From NCBI RefSeq assembly GCF_003002025.1, contig NZ_PVZB01000001.1, forward strand, positions 186,001 to 250,000: 64,000 nucleotides of DNA. The letters are read 5' to 3'. The position numbers were made by a program, and so were the translations under genes. Within the stretch, counting starts at the first letter, position 1; every line of letters starts with the position of its first letter. The notes below the pieces were generated by a model that was not told where the DNA came from, ran no database searches, and saw only the letters and a list, made by a program, of their open reading frames with translations. Below, in pieces: positions 44,866 to 53,939 of the stretch. This DNA comes from Paraburkholderia sp. BL25I1N1 (GTDB lineage: Bacteria; Pseudomonadota; Gammaproteobacteria; Burkholderiales; Burkholderiaceae).

Positions 44866-46407
44866 ATGAATTCATCCAATCCGGCGGGCGCACACGTCTC
44901 GCAGACCCGTTCGTTTTCGACGGTCTTTCTGATCGAGATGTGGGAGCGCTTCGGCTATTACGGCATGGCCGCGCTGCTGGTGCTGTTCATGATCGACAAG
45001 CTGCAGTTCACCGACAGCCACGCCACGCTCACGTGGGGCGCGTTCACGGCGCTGGTGTACGCGTCGCCGTCGATCGGCGGGTGGATCGGCGACAAGATTC
45101 TCGGCGCGCGGCGCACGATGATCTTCGGCGCCGGCGTGCTGTCCGTCGGCTATTTCATGCTGGCGCTGCCCAATGACCAGCTCGCCTATATGTACGCGTC
45201 GCTCGGCGTGATCGTGGTGGGCAACGGCCTCTTCAAGGCCAACGCCGCGAATCTGGTGCGCCGTATCTATGAAGGCGACGAGGCGCGCATTGACAGCGCG
45301 TTCACGATCTACTACATGGCGGTCAACATCGGCTCGACGGTGTCGATGCTCGCCACGCCGTGGATCAAGGACCATTGGGGCTGGCATACGGCCTTCGCCG
45401 TTTGCTGCGCGGGGATGCTGTTGTCGGTGCTGAACTACTTCATCATGTTCCGCACGCTCGCGCATATCGGCTCCGCGCCGGACGCCGAACCGGTGCGCTG
45501 GAAGCGCGTCGGCGCGGTGGCGCTGGGCGGTCTCGCGCTCGGCGCTACGACCATGTTCGTGCTGCAGCATAAGGCGATCGCGGTGGCCTGCGTGTACACG
45601 GCGGGCGTCGCGATTCTGGCGATCTTCGGCTACATGCTGATGAAGTGCGAGCGCTCGGAGCGCTCCGGGCTGGTCGCCGCGTTGATCCTGACGGCGCAGG
45701 TGATCCTGTTCTTCGTCTTCTACGTGCAGATGTCGACGTCGCTCACGCTGTTCGCGCTGCGCAACGTCGATCCGCGTTTCATTCTGTTCGGCCAGACGTG
45801 GTTCACATGGAGCGCCGCGCAGTTCCAGGCGCTCAACCCGATCTGGATCATGCTGCTGAGCCCGCTGCTCGCGCTGCTGTATACGAAGCTCGCGAAGAGC
45901 GGCAAGGACGTGCCGGTGGCGGTGAAATATGCGTTCGGTTTCGCCGTGGTCGCGGCCGGTTTCTTCGTCTATGCGGCAAGCGGCAACTACGCGGTGAACG
46001 GGCGCGTGTCGTCGTGGTTCATGGTGGGCGGCTACGGCCTGTATTCGCTCGGCGAATTGCTGGTGAGCGGCCTGGGGCTCGCAATGATCGCGCGCTACGT
46101 GCCGGCGCGCATGAGCGGCTTCATGATGGGCGCGTACTTCGTGGCGACCGGCGTGTCGCAATATCTGGGCAGCGTGGTGGCGAATTTCGCACAGATGCCG
46201 GCGGGCGATATGGATCCGCTGGAATCGTTGCCGCTGTACACCAAGCTGTTTACAGGCCTCGGCTGGCTCGCGGCGGTGGGCGCGCTGGTGGCGGTTCTGC
46301 TGCTGCCGTTGATGCGCAAGCTCTCACGTGAACATCAGCGTTGCAGCGACGAGGCGCGTGAGAGCGCGCGGCAAACGGCGGCATTGAATGGGGTGGTGGT
46401 GGAGTAA
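44866..46407 (+). CDS. Proton-dependent oligopeptide symporter (POT/PTR family)
   Basis: A 513-residue inner-membrane protein with about 14 spans. The POT signature is at the start: FLIEMWERFGYYGMAALLVLFM contains ExxERFxYY, which takes part in proton coupling. GWIGDKILGARRTMIFGAGVL is the second PTR signature region. It takes up di- and tripeptides with protons. The ATG at 44866 follows AAGAGG by six bases. With oppABCDF next to it the region handles peptide uptake by two routes. A strong terminator follows the gene. Confidence 0.93.
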   Translation: MNSSNPAGAHVSQTRSFSTVFLIEMWERFGYYGMAALLVLFMIDKLQFTDSHATLTWGAFTALVYASPSIGGWIGDKILGARRTMIFGAGVLSVGYFMLALPNDQLAYMYASLGVIVVGNGLFKANAANLVRRIYEGDEARIDSAFTIYYMAVNIGSTVSMLATPWIKDHWGWHTAFAVCCAGMLLSVLNYFIMFRTLAHIGSAPDAEPVRWKRVGAVALGGLALGATTMFVLQHKAIAVACVYTAGVAILAIFGYMLMKCERSERSGLVAALILTAQVILFFVFYVQMSTSLTLFALRNVDPRFILFGQTWFTWSAAQFQALNPIWIMLLSPLLALLYTKLAKSGKDVPVAVKYAFGFAVVAAGFFVYAASGNYAVNGRVSSWFMVGGYGLYSLGELLVSGLGLAMIARYVPARMSGFMMGAYFVATGVSQYLGSVVANFAQMPAGDMDPLESLPLYTKLFTGLGWLAAVGALVAVLLLPLMRKLSREHQRCSDEARESARQTAALNGVVVE

Positions 46408-46461
46408 TCACGCTCGGGTTGACGAACGAGGCGCACGCCATGACGTGCGCCGGTAAAACAG

Positions 46462-46497
46462 AATGGCGCGCCTCGCAACGCAAGGCGCGCCATTTTT
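46462..46497 (+). terminator. Intrinsic terminator after the POT symporter
   Basis: AATGGCGCGCCT (46462-46473) and AGGCGCGCCATT (46483-46494) form a 12-bp stem, and the T-run continues to 46497. It is a classic terminator for the symporter gene, 55 bases after its stop. Confidence 0.9.
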
Positions 46498-46626
46498 GCA
46501 TCGGGAAGCGCCGCGCGCGCTGAAGTGTTCAAAGCGTCCGTCGGATGGCACTGCCGGAGGTAAGCTAACGGTTGCAATTGGTCTTCCCAAGCAACCGTTT
46601 CCCAAACACCCAAGGTAGCCACCCGG

Positions 46627-48099
46627 ATGGAAATCCATATCGCGGTAGAAGGTCATCACGATCTGTCCGGCCAGATCTATCGCCAGTTGCGCGCGGGTAT
46701 TCTCGAAGGACGCCTTGCGGGCGGCACGCGTCTGCCGTCCACGCGCGACCTCGCCACGCAACTGGGCGTGTCGCGCAAGACCACGCTCGACGTGTTCGAG
46801 CGGCTGCTCTCCGAAGGCTATCTGAGCGCGCGCGGCGGCTCGGGCACCTTCGTCGCCGACGGTCTGGAGCGTCTGCCGGTGGAGCGCTCCGCGCATGCGC
46901 GGGCCGCGGAGTCGTCGCGCGAGCGGGCCAAGGCGAAGGCTGCCGCGCGCGCCCAGCCGCTGTGGGACGAGATGCCCGAGAGCCTGCCCCTGCCGAGGCC
47001 TTCGGTGGCGTCGCCGCAAGACTTCGTCGGCGGCGCGACCGACAAGACGCTGTTTCCCTTCGACGTCTGGCGCCGCTGCGTGAACCACGCGTTGCGTGCC
47101 CAGGCGCGCGGCCCCGGCATCTATCGCGACACGGCCGGCGAGCAGGAGCTGCGCCTCGCAATCTCGCGCTATCTGGCCTTCAACCGCGCCGTCGCAAGCA
47201 ACTGGGAAGACGTGATCGTCACGCAAGGCGCGCAGCACGCGCTCGATCTGCTGGCACGCATCACCTTGCGTACGGGCGAAGTCGCGGCGATCGAGGATCC
47301 TGGCTATACGCCGGCGCAGGCGTGCCTGAAGGCCACCGGCGCGCGCGTGGTGCCCGTGCCGGTGGACGCTGAAGGCCTGATCGTCAGCAAGCTGCCGGAC
47401 AAGGCGCGGCTCGTCTACGTGACGCCCTCGCATCAGTTTCCGCTCGGCATGCCGATGAGCCTCGAGCGGCGCGTGGAACTGCTCGAATGGGCGCAGAAAC
47501 GCGGCGCGGTGATCATCGAGGACGACTACGACTGCGAGTACCGTTTCGAAGGCCGGCCGATGGAGCCGCTGAAAAGTCTCGACCGCGCCGGACTCGTCGC
47601 CTATGTCGGCACGTTTTCGAAGACGATCTTTCCCGAGCTGCGCGTCGGCTATGTGGTGCCGCCGGCCTCGCTCTACGGTGCGCTCATCAAGGCGCGCCAG
47701 ATCGGCGACTGGCACGGCTGCACGCTGACGCAAACGGCGCTCGCGTCGTTCATGCTCAACGGTGAATTCGCCAAGCATCTGCGGCGCATGCACAAGACCT
47801 ATGCGGCGCGCCGCGCGATGCTGCTCGATCATCTGCACGGCGGTCTCGCGCCCTGGTTCGATCCGATCGTGCCGACGGCCGGCATCCACATGGCGGCGCG
47901 TCTGAAGGCGCCGCTGACGGAAGAAGCGGTGGTGAGCGCGGCGCGTGAAGCATCGATCGGCCTGTATGGACTCGCGCGGTTTCATGTGCGCGCGAAGGCG
48001 CAGCCGGGCCTGATGTTCGGCTACGGCAATATCGCGGTCGAGCATATCGATGCCGCGCTCACGAAGCTCGCCGGCATCCTGCCGCGGCTCGCGCAATAG
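46627..48099 (+). CDS. MocR/PdxR-like regulator (GntR helix-turn-helix plus aminotransferase domain)
   Basis: A 490-residue chimeric regulator. Residues 12-80 form a GntR winged helix (LSGQIYRQLRAGILEGRLAGGTRLPSTRDLATQLGVSRKTTLDVFERLLSEGYL). After a linker rich in Ala, Arg and Lys (88-120), residues 130-485 form a fold-type I aminotransferase with EDDYDCEYRF and the PLP-binding lysine in GTFSKTIFPELRVGY. Members sense pyridoxal phosphate or amino compounds, and PdxR controls vitamin B6 synthesis. No PLP gene is next to it, so its target is unknown; the divergent or downstream genes are unrelated. Confidence 0.92.
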   Translation: MEIHIAVEGHHDLSGQIYRQLRAGILEGRLAGGTRLPSTRDLATQLGVSRKTTLDVFERLLSEGYLSARGGSGTFVADGLERLPVERSAHARAAESSRERAKAKAAARAQPLWDEMPESLPLPRPSVASPQDFVGGATDKTLFPFDVWRRCVNHALRAQARGPGIYRDTAGEQELRLAISRYLAFNRAVASNWEDVIVTQGAQHALDLLARITLRTGEVAAIEDPGYTPAQACLKATGARVVPVPVDAEGLIVSKLPDKARLVYVTPSHQFPLGMPMSLERRVELLEWAQKRGAVIIEDDYDCEYRFEGRPMEPLKSLDRAGLVAYVGTFSKTIFPELRVGYVVPPASLYGALIKARQIGDWHGCTLTQTALASFMLNGEFAKHLRRMHKTYAARRAMLLDHLHGGLAPWFDPIVPTAGIHMAARLKAPLTEEAVVSAAREASIGLYGLARFHVRAKAQPGLMFGYGNIAVEHIDAALTKLAGILPRLAQ

Positions 48100-48256
48100 G
48101 CCCGCGATCCGCGCGTGCAGATTACTTATAGCTATCCGATGCCATACAAATCATTGTCATAAAGCCACCGTACGCTTGCGCCTCTGTAATTGTTTGTAAG
48201 GCAGAGCCGGCCCGATGGACCGGCATGACAACACAACAAACCGGAGGGCGGTAAGG

Positions 48257-50338
48257 ATGCGAGTGACCTTGATGGCGGGCAAGCGGCTGCGCGCGCGTGG
48301 CGCGATCGGCGCGGTGGGAACCCTGGGTGCGCTGAGCGCGATCGGTATCGCCGTGGGTATCACGGCGTGCAGCAGCAGCGTGGACACGCCTGCGCCGCAA
48401 GTGGCGAACGGCACGACCGCGACGCTCGCGTTGCTGGAAACCACCGACATCCATACCAATCTGCTGAGCTACGACTACTACAAGCTGGCGGAAGACAAGT
48501 CGCTCGGTCTGGAGCGTACGGCGACGCTGATCGCGGCGGCGCGCAAGGAATTTCCCAACACGCTGTTGCTCGACGACGGCGACACGATCCAGGGCACCGC
48601 GCTCGCTGATTATCAGGCGCAAGTCGCGCCGGTCGATTGCAAGACCACGCTCGGCGTCTACAAGGTCATGAATCTGCTGAAGTACGATGCCGGCACGATC
48701 GGCAATCATGAATTCAACTACGGCCTGCCGTTTCTCGCGCAAGTCACCGGCAGTGCGTTCGATGTGCCGAACATGAGCCCGGTCGCTTCGCAGCCGGCCT
48801 GCGCGGGGCCGAACTTTCCGCTGGTGCTCTCCAACGTGCTCGGCGCGAAATCGCAGCAGCCGATCTTCAAGCCGTACACGATCCTCGAACGCACGATCAC
48901 GGCCACGACACCCGACGGCAAGACCGTCAGCGCGCCGGTGAAGATCGGCGTGATCGGCTTCACGCCGCCCGCGATCATGGCGTGGGACAAGCGCTGGCTC
49001 GACGGCAACGTCTATACGCAAGGCCTCGTGGAAAGCGCGTCGAAGTACGTGCCGGAAATGAAGGCGAAGGGCGCGCAGATCATCGTGGCGATGTCGCATG
49101 GCGGCCTCGATAACTCGACCTATTCGCCGTCGATGGAAAACGGCAGCTACTATTTGTCGAAAGTGGCCGGCATCGACGCGATGCTGATCGGCCACTCGCA
49201 CCAGGTTTTCCCCGATAAAAACAGCACCGTCACGCAATTCAATCTGCCGGGCGTCGACAAGGTGAAGGGCACCGTCAACGGCGTGCCGACCGTGATGGCG
49301 AATTTCTGGGGCAAGCATCTCGGCGTGATCAAGCTCGCGTTGAACTACACGAACGGCACGTGGACGGTGGACCGCACCTCGAGCACCGCGGAAGCACGCT
49401 CGATCCAGAACGCGGATAAAAGCTACGTCGCCGTCGATCCGTCGATCTCGCAGGCGATCGCCGCCGAACACGCCGCGACCATCAACTACGTGAAAACGCC
49501 GATCGGCACGACCGATTTCCGCATGACCACTTACTTCGCGGATGTGGGCGACGTGTCGGCGATCGAGATCGTGAACCAGGCGCAAGCGGCCTACACGCAG
49601 GACTACATCAACGCGAATCTGCCGCAATATGCGGGCATTCCGGTTCTCTCGGTGAGCGCGCCGTTCAAGAGCGGCTTCGGCGGCGGTAACGATTTCACCG
49701 ACGTCGCGCAAGGCAACGTGGCGATCAACAACGCCGCGGACCTCTACCTGTACCCGAACACGATCTACGCGGTGAAGGTGACGGGCGCCGATCTGAAGGC
49801 CTGGCTCGAAACCGCGGCGAAGCGTTTCAACCAGATCGACCCCGCGAACACCGCTTCGCAGGCGCTCGTCAGCACGTATCCCGGTTATAACTTCGACATG
49901 ATCACGTCGAAGGATTTCAGCTACGAAATCGACGTCACGCAGGCGGTCGGCAGCCGGATTCGCAACCTGAAATATCAGGGCGCGGCGATTTCGGATACGC
50001 AGTCGTTCATCGTCGCCACCAACAACTATCGCGCGAGCGGCGGCGGGAATTTCCCGGGGCTCGACGGCAGCAAGACGATTTACGCGTCGCCGGACGCGAG
50101 CCGCGACGTGCTGATCGCCTACATCAAGAAAGTGCAGGCCATCAAGGCGGCGAGCAACGGCAGCGATCGTAGCTGGCGCTTCACGAAGGTGGCGACGGCC
50201 GGTCCGGTGACCTTCCTGTCGGCGCCGAACCTGACGGCGCTCGCGCAGGCCAACGGCATTACCAACGTCGCGCAGATCCAGGCCGACGACGGCACCGGCA
50301 AGGGGCTCGCGGTCTACTCCGTGGACCTCAATCAATGA
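48257..50338 (+). CDS. cpdB: 2',3'-cyclic-nucleotide 2'-phosphodiesterase/3'-nucleotidase CpdB, predicted lipoprotein
   Basis: A 693-residue UshA/CpdB-family phosphatase. The dimetal site motifs are all there: LLETTDIHTNLLSYDYY, LDDGDTIQG, GNHEFNYG, SHGGLD and IGHSHQVFP. The middle and C-terminal parts (VPEMKAKGAQIIVAMSHGG, NAADLYLYPNTIYAVKVTG, NYRASGGGNFPG) match CpdB rather than UshA. The N-terminus is a long signal with a lipobox (VGITACSSS, Cys38), so it should be anchored to a membrane, whereas E. coli CpdB is soluble in the periplasm. The ATG at 48257 follows GGAGGG by eight bases; an in-frame ATG at 48215 is less likely. It degrades external nucleotides and feeds nucleoside uptake. Confidence 0.92.
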   Translation: MRVTLMAGKRLRARGAIGAVGTLGALSAIGIAVGITACSSSVDTPAPQVANGTTATLALLETTDIHTNLLSYDYYKLAEDKSLGLERTATLIAAARKEFPNTLLLDDGDTIQGTALADYQAQVAPVDCKTTLGVYKVMNLLKYDAGTIGNHEFNYGLPFLAQVTGSAFDVPNMSPVASQPACAGPNFPLVLSNVLGAKSQQPIFKPYTILERTITATTPDGKTVSAPVKIGVIGFTPPAIMAWDKRWLDGNVYTQGLVESASKYVPEMKAKGAQIIVAMSHGGLDNSTYSPSMENGSYYLSKVAGIDAMLIGHSHQVFPDKNSTVTQFNLPGVDKVKGTVNGVPTVMANFWGKHLGVIKLALNYTNGTWTVDRTSSTAEARSIQNADKSYVAVDPSISQAIAAEHAATINYVKTPIGTTDFRMTTYFADVGDVSAIEIVNQAQAAYTQDYINANLPQYAGIPVLSVSAPFKSGFGGGNDFTDVAQGNVAINNAADLYLYPNTIYAVKVTGADLKAWLETAAKRFNQIDPANTASQALVSTYPGYNFDMITSKDFSYEIDVTQAVGSRIRNLKYQGAAISDTQSFIVATNNYRASGGGNFPGLDGSKTIYASPDASRDVLIAYIKKVQAIKAASNGSDRSWRFTKVATAGPVTFLSAPNLTALAQANGITNVAQIQADDGTGKGLAVYSVDLNQ

Positions 50339-51081
50339 ACGCGCGCTTCGCTTTGACGCTGGCGGCGGCCGTGACGATCTGCGCCGGGACGTTCGCCACG
50401 GTGGCGGCCACGCGCGTGTCCAGCGTGCAGATCGACGACTGGCAAATGCAAGGCACGGCGACGCACACGGCTTGGCCGCTGTGGCAATTGCGGCTGACGT
50501 CCGCGTTCGGCAACGCGGCGGCGCGCGAAGCGCTCGCGGACGTGCTGGTGAGTTCGCCGCGGATCGACGAGCAACGCGAAGGCGTCGAGCGCTATCGCCG
50601 GCTTGCGCACGAGGGCGCTCCGCGTGCGCGTGCCACGCTCGGGCATCTGCTGTTGCGCGGGTTGCCCGGCGTCGCGCCGGACTACGTGGAAAGCCGTCGT
50701 TGGCTGACGCTGGCGGCGTCGCATGATTCACGCGATGCGCAGGCGGCCTACGATCTGGCGACGCTCTATCGCAACGGCTATGGCGTGGCGCGCGACGCCG
50801 GCGCGGCGATTCGCTGGCTTGAACAGGCGGCGCAAGCGGGCTTGCCGCTCGCGCAATTCCAGCTTGCCAACGAGTATCGCTTCGGCGCGACGCTGCCGCA
50901 CGACGACGCATTAGCGCTTCAATGGCTCACGCGCGCAGCCAATGCGGAGTTACCCGAGGCCAATCTCGCGCTGGCGATGGCCTATCGCAATGGCGAGCTC
51001 GGCATGGCGCGCGACGAGAACGAGTATTGGGCTCACGTGAAGGAAAGCGAACACGATCTCAAACACGTCAACCGGCAGTAA
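50335..51081 (+). CDS. SEL1-like repeat protein, exported
   Basis: A 248-residue protein with a signal-like N-terminus (RFALTLAAAVTICAGTFATVAA). From about residue 85 it has three to four SEL1-like tetratricopeptide repeats (AHEGAPRARATLGHLLLRGLPGVAPDYVESRRWLTLAA, AAYDLATLYRNGYGVARDAGAAIRWLEQAAQAG, AQFQLANEYRFGATLPHDDALALQWLTRAA, ANLALAMAYRNGELGM). These repeats mediate protein contacts. It overlaps cpdB by four bases (ATGA), so they are co-translated. Its function is unknown. Confidence 0.85.
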   Translation: MNARFALTLAAAVTICAGTFATVAATRVSSVQIDDWQMQGTATHTAWPLWQLRLTSAFGNAAAREALADVLVSSPRIDEQREGVERYRRLAHEGAPRARATLGHLLLRGLPGVAPDYVESRRWLTLAASHDSRDAQAAYDLATLYRNGYGVARDAGAAIRWLEQAAQAGLPLAQFQLANEYRFGATLPHDDALALQWLTRAANAELPEANLALAMAYRNGELGMARDENEYWAHVKESEHDLKHVNRQ

Positions 51082-51129
51082 AAGTGTTTTGACGCCCCCC
51101 GCGATTTTCTGTCGCAGGGCGAGATTGGC

Positions 51130-51170
51130 CGCCCCCTGCAGCGTTTTTCGCTGCAGGGGGCGTGTTTTTT
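51130..51170 (+). terminator. Intrinsic terminator after cpdB-SEL1 genes
   Basis: CGCCCCCTGCAGC (51130-51142) and GCTGCAGGGGGCG (51050-51062 offset by 100, that is 51150-51162) form a perfect 13-bp stem with a seven-base loop, followed by TGTTTTTT. Confidence 0.92.
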
Positions 51171-51510
51171 CTGCCGCGTGAAAGTGCGCGGCGAGCGAGC
51201 CATGAAGTGTTTTTCTCGATCATCGAGCGATCCGTCGGCGATGCTCAGGCGCAGAAAGTGCCGTTATTCATGCATCGAAATGACTTGTAACGTACGTTAC
51301 GTGTTGGTGTTGCCAGGCTCGCCGACGCATGTTTACCCGCTAAAACAAGCATCAAAATGTGTTGCGCAGTCTGCGCCGCGCAACAAACCTTCGCTGTTAT
51401 ACATAAAAGAGTCGCGCAAATCGTATTAGCGCTTGTAGAATCCGGCGTTGAAGCGTGCGCATACGGTGTGCGCTTCGTGCAATTCACTGACCACAACAGG
51501 TAGGAGAAAC
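51171..51510. other. AT-rich promoter region of the HU gene
   Basis: These 340 bases have no supported gene. An 83-codon frame at 51178-51429 lacks a ribosome binding site and a recognisable product. Composition becomes AT-rich from about 51240, with TATACAT at 51400-51406 as a possible -10 box. It should contain the promoter of the abundant HU-type protein. Confidence 0.4.
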
Positions 51511-51963
51511 ATGCCGACTTCCGCAAAAAAGGTGGCCAAGAAGGCTGCTGCCCCGGTACCCGCCAAGAAGGTTGCTGCAAAGAAAGTTCCTGCGAAGAAG
51601 GCCGTCGCAGCTAAGAAGGTCGCCGTGAAGGCGTCCAGCGCTCCGTCGCCGATCAAGGACACCTTCACGAAGGCCTCGCTGGCTGCACACGTCGCTGAAC
51701 GCGCTGCTGTGGAACCGAAAACCGCCAAGGCTGTTCTGGCCGCGCTCGAAGACACGATCCTCGGCGCCGTGCATAAGAAGGGCGCTGGCGAATTCACGCT
51801 GTCGGGTCTTCTGAAGATCGTCGTGCAAGCTGTCCCGGCGAAGAAGAAGCGCTTCGGCAAAGACCCGTTCTCGGGCGAAGAGCGTTGGTTCCCGGCCAAG
51901 CCGGCTAGCGTGCGCATCAAGGCACGTCCGCTGAAGAAGCTGAAAGACGCTGCTGCGGGCTGA
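51511..51963 (+). CDS. HU-family DNA-binding protein with N-terminal histone-H1-like tail
   Basis: A 150-residue nucleoid protein. Residues 1-45 are almost entirely Lys, Ala, Val and Pro in AAKK/PAKK repeats, like the tail of eukaryotic H1 or bacterial AlgP-like proteins. Residues 50-150 form the HU/IHF fold (FTKASLAAHVAERAAVEPKTAKAVLAALEDTILGAVHKKGAGEFTLSGLLKIVVQ) with a basic arm. The ATG at 51511 follows AGGAG closely. It should bend and compact DNA. Such tailed HU proteins are known in Burkholderiales and relatives. It has its own promoter and terminator. Confidence 0.92.
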   Translation: MPTSAKKVAKKAAAPVPAKKVAAKKVPAKKAVAAKKVAVKASSAPSPIKDTFTKASLAAHVAERAAVEPKTAKAVLAALEDTILGAVHKKGAGEFTLSGLLKIVVQAVPAKKKRFGKDPFSGEERWFPAKPASVRIKARPLKKLKDAAAG

Positions 51964-52059
51964 TCGAGCCTCACGCGTTGCCGCTGTTTTAACAATGGTT
52001 GACGCTTGAGGCGAATCGAGGCGCATGCCCTCGGTTCGATCCGCGGTACACGTTGTCCG

Positions 52060-52093
52060 AATCCCCGTGGGTGAGAATCCACGGGGATTTTTT
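52060..52093 (+). terminator. Intrinsic terminator downstream of the HU gene
   Basis: AATCCCCGTGG (52060-52070) and CCACGGGGATT (52079-52089) form an 11-bp stem with an eight-base loop, followed by T's to 52093. It lies 97 bases after the HU stop. Confidence 0.9.
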
Positions 52094-52365
52094 ATGCGTA
52101 CGCGGCGTATTGCGATTTCGCCGGATGCCTCACATGACCGGCTTTGTCCGTGCACCGCCGCGCCGCACATGCACTGTACTAGCGCATCATGGGCCGCCGC
52201 AGTACGATGACAGCGAAGCCATGCCGGCCGGGATGCGCTATTCGCGTGCATGCAGGCGCTTTAGTACGCAGAAAGCTCAATGGCATAGCGCTTGCTTGAT
52301 CGATTGTCGAACACCGAATGCGCAGCGCATTCGCCTTCTATCCGACAACAAGAGCGGGGCGTGAC
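52094..52365. other. Intergenic region before the second ATP-grasp gene
   Basis: These 272 bases hold no supported gene. They should contain the promoter of the ATP-grasp/alpha-E/transglutaminase operon. An upstream in-frame ATG at 52318 exists, but conservation begins only at 52366. Confidence 0.4.
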
Positions 52366-53775
52366 ATGCGATGCTATGACGAGATGCGTCATCATGACGA
52401 TGCCGTGCGGCCACACTACGCGCGCTTTGAGCGGTGGCTGGTGAAGCAGGGCAACGAGGCGATCGCACGCAAGCGTGCGGAAGCCGACCTGCTGTTTCGC
52501 CGGGTCGGCATCACCTTCGCGGTGAACGGCGACCTGTCCGGCACCGAGCGGTTGATCCCATTCGACCTGATTCCGCGCATCATTCCGCGCGGTGAATGGC
52601 AGACGCTGGAGGCCGGTTTGCGTCAGCGCGTGCAGGCGCTCAATCTGTTCATCCACGACGTCTATCACGATCGCAATATCGTGCGCGCCGGCATCGTTCC
52701 GGCCGAGCAGGTCTACACCAACGCGCAATACCGGCCTGAAATGCAGGGCGTGAATGTGCCGCTCGGTGTTTACGCGCATATCGCCGGCGTCGACGTGGTG
52801 CGAGCGGGCGACGAGGGCGAGTTCTACGTGCTCGAAGACAACCTGCGGGTGCCGTCGGGCGTTTCCTATATGCTCGAAAACCGCAAGATGATGATGCGGC
52901 TTTTCCCCGAGCTGTTCGTGCAGAACCGCATTGCGCCGGTCGCGCATTACCCCGATCTGCTACTCGATACGCTGCGCTCAGTCGCGCCCGAAGGCGTCGA
53001 CGATCCGGTCGTGGTGGTGCTCACGCCGGGCATGTACAACTCCGCGTATTTCGAGCACACCTTCCTCGCGCAGCAGATGGGCGTGGAACTGGTGGAAGGC
53101 AAGGATCTGTTCGTCGACGACAACTATGTGTTCATGCGTACGACGCAAGGGCCGAAGCGCGTCGACGTGATCTACCGCCGCGTCGACGATGATTTTCTCG
53201 ATCCGCTCGCCTTCCGCAACGACTCGGCGCTCGGCGTGCCCGGTTTGCTGACCGCGTATCGCGCGGGCCGCGTCGCGCTCGCGAACGCGATGGGCACCGG
53301 CATCGCCGACGACAAATCGATCTACCCGTACGTGCCGGAAATGATCGAGTTTTACCTCGGTGAGAAGCCGATTCTCAACAACGTGCCCACGTTCCAGTGC
53401 CGCAAGCCGGATGACCTGGCGTACACGCTCGCGCATCTGCCGGAACTGGTGGTCAAGGAAGTGCACGGCGCGGGCGGCTACGGCATGCTCGTCGGACCGG
53501 CTTCGACGAAAGCCGAAATCGAATCCTTCCGTGAGCGGTTGATCGCGCGTCCCGCGGGCTACATCGCGCAGCCCACGCTCGCGCTCTCCGCCTGTCCGAC
53601 CTTCGTCGAAGCCGGCATCGCGCCGCGCCATATCGACTTGCGGCCGTTCGTGCTGTCCGGCAAGACCGTCACGATGGTCGCCGGCGGACTGACGCGCGTG
53701 GCATTGCAGGAGGGCTCGCTCGTCGTCAATTCGTCGCAGGGAGGCGGGACCAAAGATACGTGGATGGTCGACTGA
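52366..53775 (+). CDS. Circularly permuted type 2 ATP-grasp protein, stand-alone
   Basis: A 469-residue ATP-grasp enzyme (COG2308). It begins MRCYDEM...VRPHYARFERW, the usual family N-terminus, so the ATG at 52366 is chosen over 52318. The predicted nucleotide and metal residues are present: VLEDNLRVPSGVSYMLENR (155-173), LTPGMYNSAYFEH (219-231), LVEGKDLFVDDN (242-253) and the glycine-rich KEVHGAGGYGMLVG (364-377). It should ligate a carboxylate to an amine, with the substrate unknown. It forms an operon with a separate alpha-E protein and a transglutaminase, and Anbu follows. It is the active-looking counterpart of the fused protein at 4683. Confidence 0.92.
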   Translation: MRCYDEMRHHDDAVRPHYARFERWLVKQGNEAIARKRAEADLLFRRVGITFAVNGDLSGTERLIPFDLIPRIIPRGEWQTLEAGLRQRVQALNLFIHDVYHDRNIVRAGIVPAEQVYTNAQYRPEMQGVNVPLGVYAHIAGVDVVRAGDEGEFYVLEDNLRVPSGVSYMLENRKMMMRLFPELFVQNRIAPVAHYPDLLLDTLRSVAPEGVDDPVVVVLTPGMYNSAYFEHTFLAQQMGVELVEGKDLFVDDNYVFMRTTQGPKRVDVIYRRVDDDFLDPLAFRNDSALGVPGLLTAYRAGRVALANAMGTGIADDKSIYPYVPEMIEFYLGEKPILNNVPTFQCRKPDDLAYTLAHLPELVVKEVHGAGGYGMLVGPASTKAEIESFRERLIARPAGYIAQPTLALSACPTFVEAGIAPRHIDLRPFVLSGKTVTMVAGGLTRVALQEGSLVVNSSQGGGTKDTWMVD

Positions 53776-53939
53776 CGCGGTTGCCGATGCGGTTGCACAG
53801 GGTTCACGCAACCGCGCCCGCAACCCAACGCGCCGGGCAGCACGTGATACGCAACACGCGCGCCGCCGGTGCACACGGATAACCAGCGCGGGCCTTTTAC
53901 CTCGACGAGGCCTCGCGTCATCAGATACGGAACGCCGTC
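53776..53939 (+). promoter_or_regulatory. Spacer with hairpin between ATP-grasp and alpha-E genes
   Basis: CGCGGTTGC (53776-53784) can pair with GCAACCGCG (53808-53816). A second copy of the left arm (GCGGTTGC, 53789-53796) competes for the same right arm. It starts directly at the ATP-grasp stop. No T-run follows, so it might be an attenuator or an RNA-processing site that sets the ratio of the two products. The 164-base spacer holds no gene. Confidence 0.35.

Noticed and set aside
48122..50911. A 929-codon minus-strand frame over cpdB
   Set aside because: Arg/Ala/His-rich shadow of a clear plus-strand gene with full motifs.
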